A DNA stretch of 64,000 nt, from the NCBI GenBank assembly GCA_002493905.1, contig DLAJ01000007.1, positions 65,936 through 129,935 of the forward strand, in the 5' to 3' direction. Origin of the DNA: Lachnospiraceae bacterium UBA7050 (GTDB taxonomy: Bacteria > Bacillota > Clostridia > Lachnospirales > Lachnospiraceae). Position 1 is the first letter of the stretch. Every line of letters begins with the position of its first letter. The notes below the pieces were generated by a model, which saw only the letters and a program-made list of their open reading frames with translations, ran no database searches and was not told the DNA's origin. The translations under genes and the position numbers were made by a program. Positions 17,991-26,112 of the stretch are shown piece after piece.

Positions 17991-19981
17991 ACTCCTGCCC
18001 CTTTTATCCTTTGATACCACTGTTCTGCCATCAAGATTTCCCATACAATCTGCACGTTTTTTTGATCCTTTTGGAATCGTTTCCATATCCGTGCAAGCAC
18101 GTTCCGGTCAAAATAGCCGTCCTGCGCCAGCCTGCTCTGTAAGATACTCTCCGCCGCCCACCGGGCGGTATCCCCGGTCGTCAGCCATTTTTTGAGCGGT
18201 ACGGAAAACCCTTTTTTAGGCCTGTCTAACATTTGCTTTGGTACATAACGATACAGAATCGTCTTTAGAATTTTTTTTGATATCCCCTGAGCATCATATT
18301 TATAATTGATCGGTATCCGGTACGCAAACTCCACCACGTCGCGGTCGAGCATCGGCACACGGTTCTCCAGAGAGACCGCCATGCCCGCCCGGTCCACTTT
18401 CACTAAAATATCATCAGGATGATACGTACACATATCTTTGTACATCATCCTTCCCATACTGTCCGCTATGCCGGCTGCGAAAGCTCCGCCGTCTTTTTGG
18501 CAGGACTGTTTTTCCCCGTTCTTTGTCCCATTCACGCAGCCCTGTGTCCGGAGACCTGCCCGCTCAGTCAGAAAGCCGTCCGAACGCTTACCGCCATCTG
18601 TTACAAGCCGTTCTGCGTCATGATCGGTATGATAACAGACCGCTTCGTGCAGTTCCTCGGGCGATCCGGCCTTTAAGCAGCAGGCAATCCGATATGCGTC
18701 GTCTGCGGTACGGATTCCGGGCATCCCCATGACCGCTGCCCCCGCATGCCTCAGCCATGCGGGAAGACCCTGTGTTTTCTTATAAAGCGCCGATATTTTC
18801 GGGTACGTATTGTATCCACAGAACAATTCATCTCCTGCATCCCCCGAAAGCGCTACCGTAACCTTAGTTTTTGCAAGCCTGCTGACCAGATAGGTCGGAA
18901 TCTGTGAAGGATCCGCAAACGGTTCGGTAAAAATTTCCGAAAGACGCGGGATCACCTCAAGCAGGTCGTTTTCTGTGACATAGAGCTCGGTATGCTCCGT
19001 TCCGAGATGCTCCGCTATCTCCTTTGCAAACTGTGCCTCATTATATTTTGGATCGTCAAAGCCGATCGTAAACGTCTTTACAGGCACTTTGCTGACTTTC
19101 TGCATCAAAGAAACAATCAGCGGGGAATCAATTCCCCCTGACAGAAACGCGCCCACAGGAACGTCAGACATCAACTGTCCGCGCACGGCGTCCGTCAGCA
19201 ATGTCTCCAGCCGGTCTGCCGCCTCGCTCTCTGCGCCTTCAAACGGATGCTCCGCCCCATAGCGCGCCGCCTCCTCCATCGACCAGTAACGCTCCTGCTT
19301 TATATTCCCTGTTCCGAAAGGCGGGGCAATCGTCAGGATACATCCCGCCTCCAGCTTGAAAATTCCTTCATACACGGAAAACGGTGCAGGAATAAAGCCA
19401 TAGCGCATATAAAGTGAAAGCGCTTCCCTGTTGACTGCGGGATGGAAACCGGGATATGCTCTGAGCGCTTCCGGATCAGAAAAAAAGACAAATTCACCGC
19501 CGGCAAACCCATAATACAGCGGCTTTTCTCCTACCCTGTCCCGCATCAGCATGAGCGTACGCTCCTGCCTGTCATAAAGCGCAATGGCAAACATCCCTTT
19601 CATCTTTTGAAGCGCCTGATCAACGCCGTATTCCGCAAACGCTTCCAGCATTACTTCCGTATCCGAAGTTCCCCGAAAGCGCAGCGCTGGATGCTTTTCT
19701 AACAATTCTTCACGGATTTCAGGCGCATTATAGATTTCTCCGTTATAGGAGACTACATACCGTCCGTCCGCGGAAACCATCGGCTGCGCGCCGTTTTCTG
19801 ACAGGTCTACAATAGAAAGCCTGCGATGGCCAAGCATCACCCCCGTCCGCTCATCCTGCCAATATCCCTTCGCATCGGGACCTCTGGAAATCATGCGGTC
19901 AAGCATTTTTTCGATAATCCCGCGCGCATCCGCTCTTTGATTGATAAATCCTGGATTGATAAATCCTGCTATCCCGCACAT
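17987..19981 (-). CDS. asnB: AsnB-type glutamine-dependent amidotransferase, copy 2 (with expansions)
   Basis: A 664-residue paralogue of the 14055 gene, with catalytic Cys2 (MCGIAGF) and SGGIDS at about 281-286. It is longer because of two expansions. Residues 6-15 are a five-residue duplication (GFINPGFINQ) coded by a perfect 15-bp tandem repeat. A hydrophilic insert of about 40 residues sits near 463-503 in the synthetase domain, between blocks that align with copy 1. Both catalytic sites look intact. It is coupled to the GT4 gene at 16896, suggesting amidation is tied to addition of a particular uronic acid. Alternatively one copy could be a housekeeping asparagine synthetase. Confidence 0.87.
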   Translation of the reverse strand: MCGIAGFINPGFINQRADARGIIEKMLDRMISRGPDAKGYWQDERTGVMLGHRRLSIVDLSENGAQPMVSADGRYVVSYNGEIYNAPEIREELLEKHPALRFRGTSDTEVMLEAFAEYGVDQALQKMKGMFAIALYDRQERTLMLMRDRVGEKPLYYGFAGGEFVFFSDPEALRAYPGFHPAVNREALSLYMRYGFIPAPFSVYEGIFKLEAGCILTIAPPFGTGNIKQERYWSMEEAARYGAEHPFEGAESEAADRLETLLTDAVRGQLMSDVPVGAFLSGGIDSPLIVSLMQKVSKVPVKTFTIGFDDPKYNEAQFAKEIAEHLGTEHTELYVTENDLLEVIPRLSEIFTEPFADPSQIPTYLVSRLAKTKVTVALSGDAGDELFCGYNTYPKISALYKKTQGLPAWLRHAGAAVMGMPGIRTADDAYRIACCLKAGSPEELHEAVCYHTDHDAERLVTDGGKRSDGFLTERAGLRTQGCVNGTKNGEKQSCQKDGGAFAAGIADSMGRMMYKDMCTYHPDDILVKVDRAGMAVSLENRVPMLDRDVVEFAYRIPINYKYDAQGISKKILKTILYRYVPKQMLDRPKKGFSVPLKKWLTTGDTARWAAESILQSRLAQDGYFDRNVLARIWKRFQKDQKNVQIVWEILMAEQWYQRIKGAGV
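19939..19968. repeat. Perfect 15-bp tandem duplication in the asnB copy 2 5' end
   Basis: GATTGATAAATCCTG occurs twice in direct succession on the plus strand (19939-19953 and 19954-19968). It codes for GFINP-GFINQ just after the catalytic Cys. The two copies are identical, so the event looks recent and in frame. Confidence 0.9.
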
Positions 19982-19996
19982 ACCCAGTCATACCTC

Positions 19997-21127
19997 TCAT
20001 TTCCTGCTGTCGGTTTTCTGTTCCTTTTTTGCATCGATCAGCCTGTCCCACTCATGATAAATCTGCTCCGGTGCAAGCTTCTTTGTGATCTCCTGCGCAC
20101 GTCTGCCCATACGCGCAGCCCTCTCTATGTCATCCAGCATAAACGCCATCGCTTTTGCCAGTTCCGCTTCCCCGCCAACCGGAACCAAAAGTCCGTTTTC
20201 ACCGGATTGTATCAGCGCGCGCGGTGCTCCGCACGGGCAGTCCGACGCGATGCACGGAACGCCCATTGCCATCGCCTCCATCAGGGCATTCGGCATTCCT
20301 TCATAGACTGACGGCAGAACAAACAGAGAAGCTTTTCCGACGGCATCCCGGATATGATCGGTATTTCCTTTTATCAGGATCCTCTGTTCCAGCCCGGCTT
20401 TTTTAATCTCCTCCTGCATCTCTTCCCTCAGGCTTCCCTCCCCATAAAACAGCAGGCGGTATTCGGGATACGCCTCATGGATCCTGGCAAACGCCCTGAT
20501 CAGCAGCAGCGGCGCCTTCTGCGCCTCCAGCCTCCCGACCGAAACAATTTCCTTTTTAGTCATTGCAGAGGAGGCTACATCTAAAAATTCCTTCCCAAGC
20601 GGATTCGGTATCACTGCGCTGTTCTTCATCATATGTTCGGAAAACGAGAAATAATCCCGCGCCTCCCCGGTCTGAAAAACGTATCCGTCGGCACGCGGAT
20701 AGCAGGTTTTCATAAGCAGACGGCGCAGCTTCGAAGCATACTCCTTTGCGGGATCATTCCGTACGCTGATAATTACCGGGTAACTGCGCCGTTTCGAAAG
20801 AGAGGTGATCAGAAAATTAGGTTCCGGAAGAAAACTGATCAGTGCGCCAATCCTCTCTTCTTTTTGCTCCAGTTTACGCAGCAGGGATATAAGCCCCCTC
20901 CTGCGCCTTGCAAAACGGACAGGCATATTTTGTCTGTACTGTTCCGGACGCTGATCAACATACAGCACCGTCACGCCCGGGTCCATGTCATACTCCGGCT
21001 CTGCCGCCATCAGGCTGATGACCGTCACGCGGTAACGATGCACAAAATGCTCATTGCACATATTGCAGATCACGCGCTCCGCTCCGCCCTTTGTGAGAGA
21101 GAGCGTCAAAAATAGTAACTGTTCCAT
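19997..21127 (-). CDS. GT4 family glycosyltransferase
   Basis: A 376-residue GT-B enzyme starting MEQLLFLTLSLTKGGAERVI. The GGAER loop lies at about residues 14-18, SVGRLEAQKAPLLLIRAFA near the middle, and FVLPSVYEGMPNALMEAMAMG with SDCPCGAPRALI near the end. It is closely similar in layout to the GT4 proteins at 16896 and 21134, indicating local paralogue expansion. It is separated by 15 bases from asnB copy 2 downstream and by six bases from the GT4 gene upstream, so it is surely in the same operon. Donor and acceptor are unknown. Confidence 0.85.
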   Translation of the reverse strand: MEQLLFLTLSLTKGGAERVICNMCNEHFVHRYRVTVISLMAAEPEYDMDPGVTVLYVDQRPEQYRQNMPVRFARRRRGLISLLRKLEQKEERIGALISFLPEPNFLITSLSKRRSYPVIISVRNDPAKEYASKLRRLLMKTCYPRADGYVFQTGEARDYFSFSEHMMKNSAVIPNPLGKEFLDVASSAMTKKEIVSVGRLEAQKAPLLLIRAFARIHEAYPEYRLLFYGEGSLREEMQEEIKKAGLEQRILIKGNTDHIRDAVGKASLFVLPSVYEGMPNALMEAMAMGVPCIASDCPCGAPRALIQSGENGLLVPVGGEAELAKAMAFMLDDIERAARMGRRAQEITKKLAPEQIYHEWDRLIDAKKEQKTDSRK

Positions 21128-21133
21128 TTTGTA

Positions 21134-22285
21134 TTAAATGCCTCGCATTCTCAGTTCTTCCACATACTCTTTCCACTGTCCGTAAACTCTTTCACTGCTG
21201 GCAAGCTCCCCGATCTTTCCGGCCTCCCTGCCGAGCTTTTCTGCATATTCCGGGTCGCGCAGCAGCATTTCCATCGCCTCTGTCATCGCATCACAGTCCC
21301 CCACCGGGACAAGACGTCCGTTTACGCCGTCCTTTATGATCATCGCAGCGCCGCCGCATGGGCAGTTTGTCGCAATTACAGGCATGCGCATTGCCATCGC
21401 CTCCATTAACGCGTTCGGAAGTCCCTCATAATCCGAGGATAGAACAAACAACGCGCAGAGCGGCACCTCTTTTTCAAGGCTGTCGCTGCTTCCGCAAAAG
21501 ACGACCAGATTTTCAACGCCGCTCTCCTGCGCAAGTTCACAAAGGTGTTCCTTCGTTCCGTCTCCGCTGTCGCTGCCATAAATGTGCAGCTCATATCCCG
21601 GCAGCCTCTGATTCAGTCTTGCAAACGCCCTTATCAAAAGCGCCTGATTTTTCTGTGCCGCAATCCGTCCCACATTGACAATGACTTTTTTTCTTACTTC
21701 CGGCACATTGACATGCAGATATTTTTCATTGATCGGATTTAATATGATCCTTGATTTTTTCTGAAACGGGACAGGGAAAAACGCCTGTGCCTCTTTCGTC
21801 TGAAATACGCACCCATCTGCCCTGTAAAGATATTTCCGGTTAAACAGGGCATTCAGCCTGCCCGCATAATCTTTGTCTGGGTCATTCCTCACCGACACAA
21901 GCACGGGACAGATTCCCTTCGCGGCTGGAACCGCACGGTAGTTCGCGCTCTTTCCAAACGCGATCACAAGACCGGGAGCCTCCCGCTCCAGCACGCGTCT
22001 TAAGCGCACTCTCCGCTGCCGGATCCTGTGAAACCTCAAAAACACGCCCAATATGCCCGAAAGCCGTCCGCCGTCCGCATGGATTCCGGCATCTATGCGC
22101 TCCACGCCATCCGGCAGCTCATACTCAGTCTCCGCCGTTTCTTCGGTGACGATCTTTACCCGGTACCCGTCATGCACAAAATTCTCCGACAAATTGACAA
22201 CAACACGTTCAGCGCCGCCCCTGGAGAGATTGTGAATATGAAATATGATTTTTTTACCGTTTTCTTTTCCCATCGTGCTTTTCAT
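21134..22285 (-). CDS. GT4 family glycosyltransferase
   Basis: A GT-B enzyme of about 383 residues. FHIHNLSRGGAERVVVNLS opens the protein, NVGRIAAQKNQALLIRAFA marks the second domain, and FVLSSDYEGLPNALMEAMAMR holds the catalytic glutamates. Two starts are possible (ATG 22285, MKSTMGKENG, or ATG 22273, MGKENG). Both overlap the end of the upstream GT4 gene by about 20-30 bases and follow a GAGAGAGA purine run. The usual CPCGG motif is followed by AAMII instead of PRTVI. It is the third member of the local GGAER group. Confidence 0.84.
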   Translation of the reverse strand: MKSTMGKENGKKIIFHIHNLSRGGAERVVVNLSENFVHDGYRVKIVTEETAETEYELPDGVERIDAGIHADGGRLSGILGVFLRFHRIRQRRVRLRRVLEREAPGLVIAFGKSANYRAVPAAKGICPVLVSVRNDPDKDYAGRLNALFNRKYLYRADGCVFQTKEAQAFFPVPFQKKSRIILNPINEKYLHVNVPEVRKKVIVNVGRIAAQKNQALLIRAFARLNQRLPGYELHIYGSDSGDGTKEHLCELAQESGVENLVVFCGSSDSLEKEVPLCALFVLSSDYEGLPNALMEAMAMRMPVIATNCPCGGAAMIIKDGVNGRLVPVGDCDAMTEAMEMLLRDPEYAEKLGREAGKIGELASSERVYGQWKEYVEELRMRGI

Positions 22286-23393
22286 TCTCTCTCTTGGACG
22301 CCTCTCTGATAAAATAGTTCTCATACCATTTGGCCAGTGACTCAATATCATATCCTGCCGCCGCGATCCTGTCCCTCTGGCAGGTCCTGTCCCATTGACG
22401 CGCCGCCAGTTTCACCGCTTTATGCGCCCAGCGCTCCGGTTCCTCATCTATCGGCTCCCAGTCGATCAGCCCCTCCGTGACTTCCACGTCCCGCGTGACG
22501 TTTTCTGACAGCAGGATCGGCAGTCCCGCCGCCTGCGCTTCGATCAGCGTCAGCGGCAGTCCTTCAAACAATGAGGGAAAAATCAGCACATCCATCGCAG
22601 ACAAAAATGCATCGGTATCATGCCGGACTCCGGTAAACAGCACCTTGTCCCCGATGCCAAGCTTCTCCGCCTCCTGCCTGATGCTTTCTTTTAGTTCCCC
22701 GTCTCCAATACAGAAAAACGCGGCTTTTTCATCCAGCTTTGCAATCTCCGCATAAACCTTCATCAGAAACACATGATTTTTTGACCCGGTAAAATTGGCG
22801 ATATGTCCGTAAACATGCCTGCTGCCGAGCGAAAATTCCGTACGGATCAGGCTGCGCTTTTGGTCTGAAAAGCAAAATCGTTCCATATCAACCGCATTAT
22901 GAATAACCTGAAATTTTCTGTTCCCAAACATCCAGAGCCCGGCGTCTTTCGAGCAGGCGAACCTGCCGATCCTCGCGTGCTTCATCATTGCCTTTCCTAA
23001 TGCATGCAGCAGTTTTTTTGGATCGGTCGTATTGTGGGAATGGCAGACTGCGTACGCTCCCGCCCATAAAGCCGCAAAAATCTGCGGCGCAGCCAGCGCA
23101 TTCGGCGTATGCCGCACGACAACTCCATACTGCCCGTCTTTCACGATCCGGTACACCTGCCGCAGATTAGAGACAGGATGTGCCGTCAGGCGCGGCAGGG
23201 TATAGAGCTTCCCTCCCATTTCCCGGATTTCCCGCTCGTAATCGGCATCACCGCTCTGATGCACAATAAAATCAAACTGAACGTGATTCCGGTCAATTGC
23301 CCGGTACAGATTCATAATGAAGTTTTCCATGCCTCCCGGATGCATTGAGCCGACAATATGAAGCACCCGGACCGGCGCCTGTTCCCTGTTCAT
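22254..23393 (-). CDS. GT4 family glycosyltransferase (EpsF/CapM-like)
   Basis: A 379-residue GT-B enzyme, more distant from its three GT4 neighbours. VRVLHIVGSMHPGGMENFIMN and FDFIVHQSGDADYE are typical of the EpsF-like capsule glycosyltransferase group. YGHIANFTGSKNHVFLMKVYA and IFPSLFEGLPLTLIEAQAAG complete the second domain. The ATG at 23393 is preferred: GGGGAACGTAAAA sits directly upstream, and the conserved strand starts nine residues later. It follows the epimerase gene with 20 bases between. Confidence 0.85.
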   Translation of the reverse strand: MNREQAPVRVLHIVGSMHPGGMENFIMNLYRAIDRNHVQFDFIVHQSGDADYEREIREMGGKLYTLPRLTAHPVSNLRQVYRIVKDGQYGVVVRHTPNALAAPQIFAALWAGAYAVCHSHNTTDPKKLLHALGKAMMKHARIGRFACSKDAGLWMFGNRKFQVIHNAVDMERFCFSDQKRSLIRTEFSLGSRHVYGHIANFTGSKNHVFLMKVYAEIAKLDEKAAFFCIGDGELKESIRQEAEKLGIGDKVLFTGVRHDTDAFLSAMDVLIFPSLFEGLPLTLIEAQAAGLPILLSENVTRDVEVTEGLIDWEPIDEEPERWAHKAVKLAARQWDRTCQRDRIAAAGYDIESLAKWYENYFIREASKRENEKHDGKRKR

Positions 23394-23413
23394 TTTTACG
23401 TTCCCCGCATCAA

Positions 23414-24388
23414 TCACAGATTTTCTTTATACCAGTCAATCGCAAGCGCAATCCCGTGCTCAAAGTCAAACTCTGGATCGTAGCCAAGCAGCTTCCGCGC
23501 CTTACTGATGTCCGCATTCGAATGCTTGATATCTCCAGCACGGTCGGGACCAAACTTCGGCTCGATCGCCTTTCCGAGCGCCTTACAGAGATCGTAATAA
23601 ATATCGATCAGATATTCCCTGCCGCCGTACGCAATATTGAACGCATTGCCCGCCGCCTCACCGGGCGCAAGGCACGCCTTTAAGTTCGCTTCAATGACAT
23701 TATCAATATAGGTAAAATCACGGGACTGTTTTCCGTCCCCATTGATCGTCGGAGCTTCGTCATGAAGGAGCTGGCGGATAAATTTCGGGATCACTGCCGC
23801 ATAGGCGCCGTCCGGGTCCTGTCTGCGCCCGAACACATTAAAATAGCGCATCCCGTAGGTATCAAGACCGTACAGCTTATGATAGAGCTTTCCGTATTCT
23901 TCATCGGTCCGCTTCGTCAACGCATAGGGAGACAGCAGATTTCCTTCCTGTCCCTCGACCTTCGGCAGTACCGGATGATCGCCGTACACGGAGGAGCTTG
24001 ACGCATACACAAATTTCTTTACGCCGTTCTGCCTTGCCGCCTCCATCATATTTAGGGTCCCCCGGATATTGATCTCCTCATATAAAAGCGGCATCTCGAT
24101 GCTGCGCGGCACACTGCCCCACGCCGCCTGATGCAGCACATAAGTGACGCCCTCACACGCTTTCATGCAGGTGGTAAGATCCCGGATATCTCCTTTGATA
24201 AAGGTATAATGATCTCTGTCCAGAAGAAAATCGACATTCTCCTGTTTTCCGGTGGACAGATCGTCTAAGCACCTCACCGTATATCCCATATCCGTCAGTG
24301 CCTCGCAGAGATTCGAACCGATGAATCCTGCTCCGCCCGTAACCAGAAACACACTGTCTTTCTCAAACTTCAAATCCCGATAACCCAT
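23414..24388 (-). CDS. UDP-N-acetylglucosamine 4-epimerase (WbpP/TviC-like SDR)
   Basis: A 324-residue extended short-chain dehydrogenase. VTGGAGFIGSNLCEAL is the NAD site, QAAWGSVPRSIEMP and YASSSSVYGD the substrate/catalytic Ser region, and SPYALTK the catalytic Tyr-Lys. FGRRQDPDGAYAAVIPKFI and KQSRDFTYIDNV are hallmarks of the WbpP/TviC group, which interconverts UDP-GlcNAc and UDP-GalNAc or their uronic acids. With the dehydrogenase at 26113 it would give UDP-GalNAcA, as WbpO/WbpP or TviB/TviC do. The ATG at 24388 has GGAG six bases upstream. This specificity is inferred from motif similarity. Confidence 0.85.
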   Translation of the reverse strand: MGYRDLKFEKDSVFLVTGGAGFIGSNLCEALTDMGYTVRCLDDLSTGKQENVDFLLDRDHYTFIKGDIRDLTTCMKACEGVTYVLHQAAWGSVPRSIEMPLLYEEINIRGTLNMMEAARQNGVKKFVYASSSSVYGDHPVLPKVEGQEGNLLSPYALTKRTDEEYGKLYHKLYGLDTYGMRYFNVFGRRQDPDGAYAAVIPKFIRQLLHDEAPTINGDGKQSRDFTYIDNVIEANLKACLAPGEAAGNAFNIAYGGREYLIDIYYDLCKALGKAIEPKFGPDRAGDIKHSNADISKARKLLGYDPEFDFEHGIALAIDWYKENL

Positions 24389-24457
24389 ACAAATCTCCAT
24401 TCCGGAGCATCGCACTTTGCTCCTTTTTTACATATTTCAATATGGAACCCGGCGTTT

Positions 24458-25987
24458 TCACTGCCTGATTTCATCAGGCTTTTTTCTGCCTCTCACAACT
24501 TCAAAGACGCATACAAGTCCTGCCAGATAAAACAGCGTCATATTGTAGATCATATAGCGCGACAGGCACATGATCGTCAGCGCGGTAGCGCATACATTCG
24601 CCGCAGTCATCAGCAGGACAATCCCCATGAACCACGCGGCGGCTCTTCCCTGCGGCTTCCGAAAAAGATAACCCATCAGCGCCAGCGCCGCAGCATAGAT
24701 CAGCAGCGCATACACACTGAATACCGGAGACAGCAGCGACACCGTGCGCACAAAGCCTCCCGCCGCGACATAGAGGTACGTCCAAAAAAAACTGCCCATA
24801 CTGTGCGGCAGTACCGCCTTCATAAGCCGCCCCGCCATGTTATCCTCATCCACGGGCATTTCCAGTCCGTCTTTTGTCCCCTGCGGTAACGCACCCCACT
24901 CTTCCTGTACTCCCTGACCAAGCAGACTGCCCACAATCTCAAATTTAATCTTGTCATGGCTGTCCTCGTGATGCAGAATCCGCGCATGAAACCCGCTTCC
25001 GGCATCCGATGCACAAAGCCCCCGCTCCTGCATCTTGGCATAGATTTCATGAAGATAGAATGCGTCCCGCTCAGAAAGGTCCTCCCCCGCAGCCGTCACT
25101 GCCTGCTCCCCGGCAGAATACAGGACGTTTGTCAGCAGGGTAACATTTCCCCCTGTATTGGACCGCACAATGCCGTCCGTCATGGATCCGTGATAGCACC
25201 TCATCGCTGCCTGGCGCAGCACGAACCCAAACGCCGTCGCAATCAGCAGTGCAAGAAGGACTCCGCAGACACGTTTTGCATGCCTTTCCGGTTCCTGCCC
25301 TCCCCTGCCGACGGCGCTGCGCACGAAACCGAAGGGGCGATACGTCAGCCGCCGGGTTTTATCCTGCCTTCCCCCGCCAGCAGCACTGCGTATGAAAGCC
25401 GCCGCCGCAACAAGAAACCACACAAGAAACAACGGCATAAGCTGCCCCCTCGCGAGTGAGAGCGTAAACGCGGTCAGATAGGACGCCGCAAGGTAACGTC
25501 CTTTTTTCTCCCGGTAAAACGCTTCCAGTAAAAGCGTTGCAAACAGCGGATACAGCGATATCGTCAGCCCCTCGCTTAAGATCGCATTTGTCAGTACGAT
25601 TCCGGACGGCGTAAACACGCTCGTAAACAGGTGCGGCGCCAAGATCACCAAAAGTGCCGCGCTGCGGAACAGCAGACTTAAGTCAAATTGTCTTACCACA
25701 AAACGATACAGATACCAGTACGAGAAAAACGCGATCACATTCTGCAAAAGCGCCGCTGCCCACAAAAAATGTCCTTCGCCCGCGATCAGCCGGCATGCCT
25801 TAAGAAACAGCGGATAGAGCGGTTCTCTGGTAGTATTGTATCCGATATAGGTTGACGAATCGGGGTACTGCCCCACCCCGAAATATAAGAATAAAAAGCA
25901 GAAAAAGGCACCAATGATACAAGGTGCCGCCACGTCCGAAACAGCCGTTCTTTTATTTTTCTTATTTCTATTTTCGAACTCTGCCAT
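24458..25987 (-). CDS. Polytopic membrane protein, GT-C-like, unknown function
   Basis: A 509-residue protein with about ten hydrophobic segments. The first outer loop has YPDSSTYIGYNTTREPLYPLF, which resembles the acidic loop of GT-C glycosyltransferases, so a periplasmic-side transferase or polymerase role is possible. A cytoplasmic-type loop at about residues 198-231 carries a two-copy repeat (FIRSAAGGGRQ and FVRSAVGRGGQ). The ATG at 25987 has AAAGGAACAGAGA upstream. The 70 bases between it and the next gene hold nothing recognised. I cannot assign a family with confidence. Confidence 0.65.
   Translation of the reverse strand: MAEFENRNKKNKRTAVSDVAAPCIIGAFFCFLFLYFGVGQYPDSSTYIGYNTTREPLYPLFLKACRLIAGEGHFLWAAALLQNVIAFFSYWYLYRFVVRQFDLSLLFRSAALLVILAPHLFTSVFTPSGIVLTNAILSEGLTISLYPLFATLLLEAFYREKKGRYLAASYLTAFTLSLARGQLMPLFLVWFLVAAAAFIRSAAGGGRQDKTRRLTYRPFGFVRSAVGRGGQEPERHAKRVCGVLLALLIATAFGFVLRQAAMRCYHGSMTDGIVRSNTGGNVTLLTNVLYSAGEQAVTAAGEDLSERDAFYLHEIYAKMQERGLCASDAGSGFHARILHHEDSHDKIKFEIVGSLLGQGVQEEWGALPQGTKDGLEMPVDEDNMAGRLMKAVLPHSMGSFFWTYLYVAAGGFVRTVSLLSPVFSVYALLIYAAALALMGYLFRKPQGRAAAWFMGIVLLMTAANVCATALTIMCLSRYMIYNMTLFYLAGLVCVFEVVRGRKKPDEIRQ
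25295..25396. repeat. Intragenic degenerate repeat in the GT-C-like membrane protein
   Basis: Two copies about 69 bases apart code for FIRSAAGGGRQ (residues 198-208) and FVRSAVGRGGQ (221-231). The DNA copies are similar but not identical. They lie in a hydrophilic loop between membrane segments. Confidence 0.6.
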
Positions 25988-26112
25988 TCTCTGTTCCTTT
26001 TGTCATCCTTGTTCCTGTGATCAGAGTCAATTCATATGTTCTTAGTATACGGCATTTACCTTATGACATGATACCACAATGTACCAGATCATACTTTCTA
26101 TATGGATACGTT
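25988..26112 (-). other. 125-bp intergenic region with a possible weak promoter
   Basis: The gap between the dehydrogenase stop and the membrane-protein start is relatively A+T rich. On the minus strand a TATACT (26044-26049) could be a -10 element, but no good -35 lies at proper distance. ATGAT and ATCAT arms about 15 bases apart (26060-26093) are too short to call a terminator. Nothing else is seen. Confidence 0.3.

Noticed and set aside
26044..26049. Confident promoter for the 24458 membrane-protein gene
   Set aside because: Only a TATACT hexamer is present; no -35 or TG extension at the right position.
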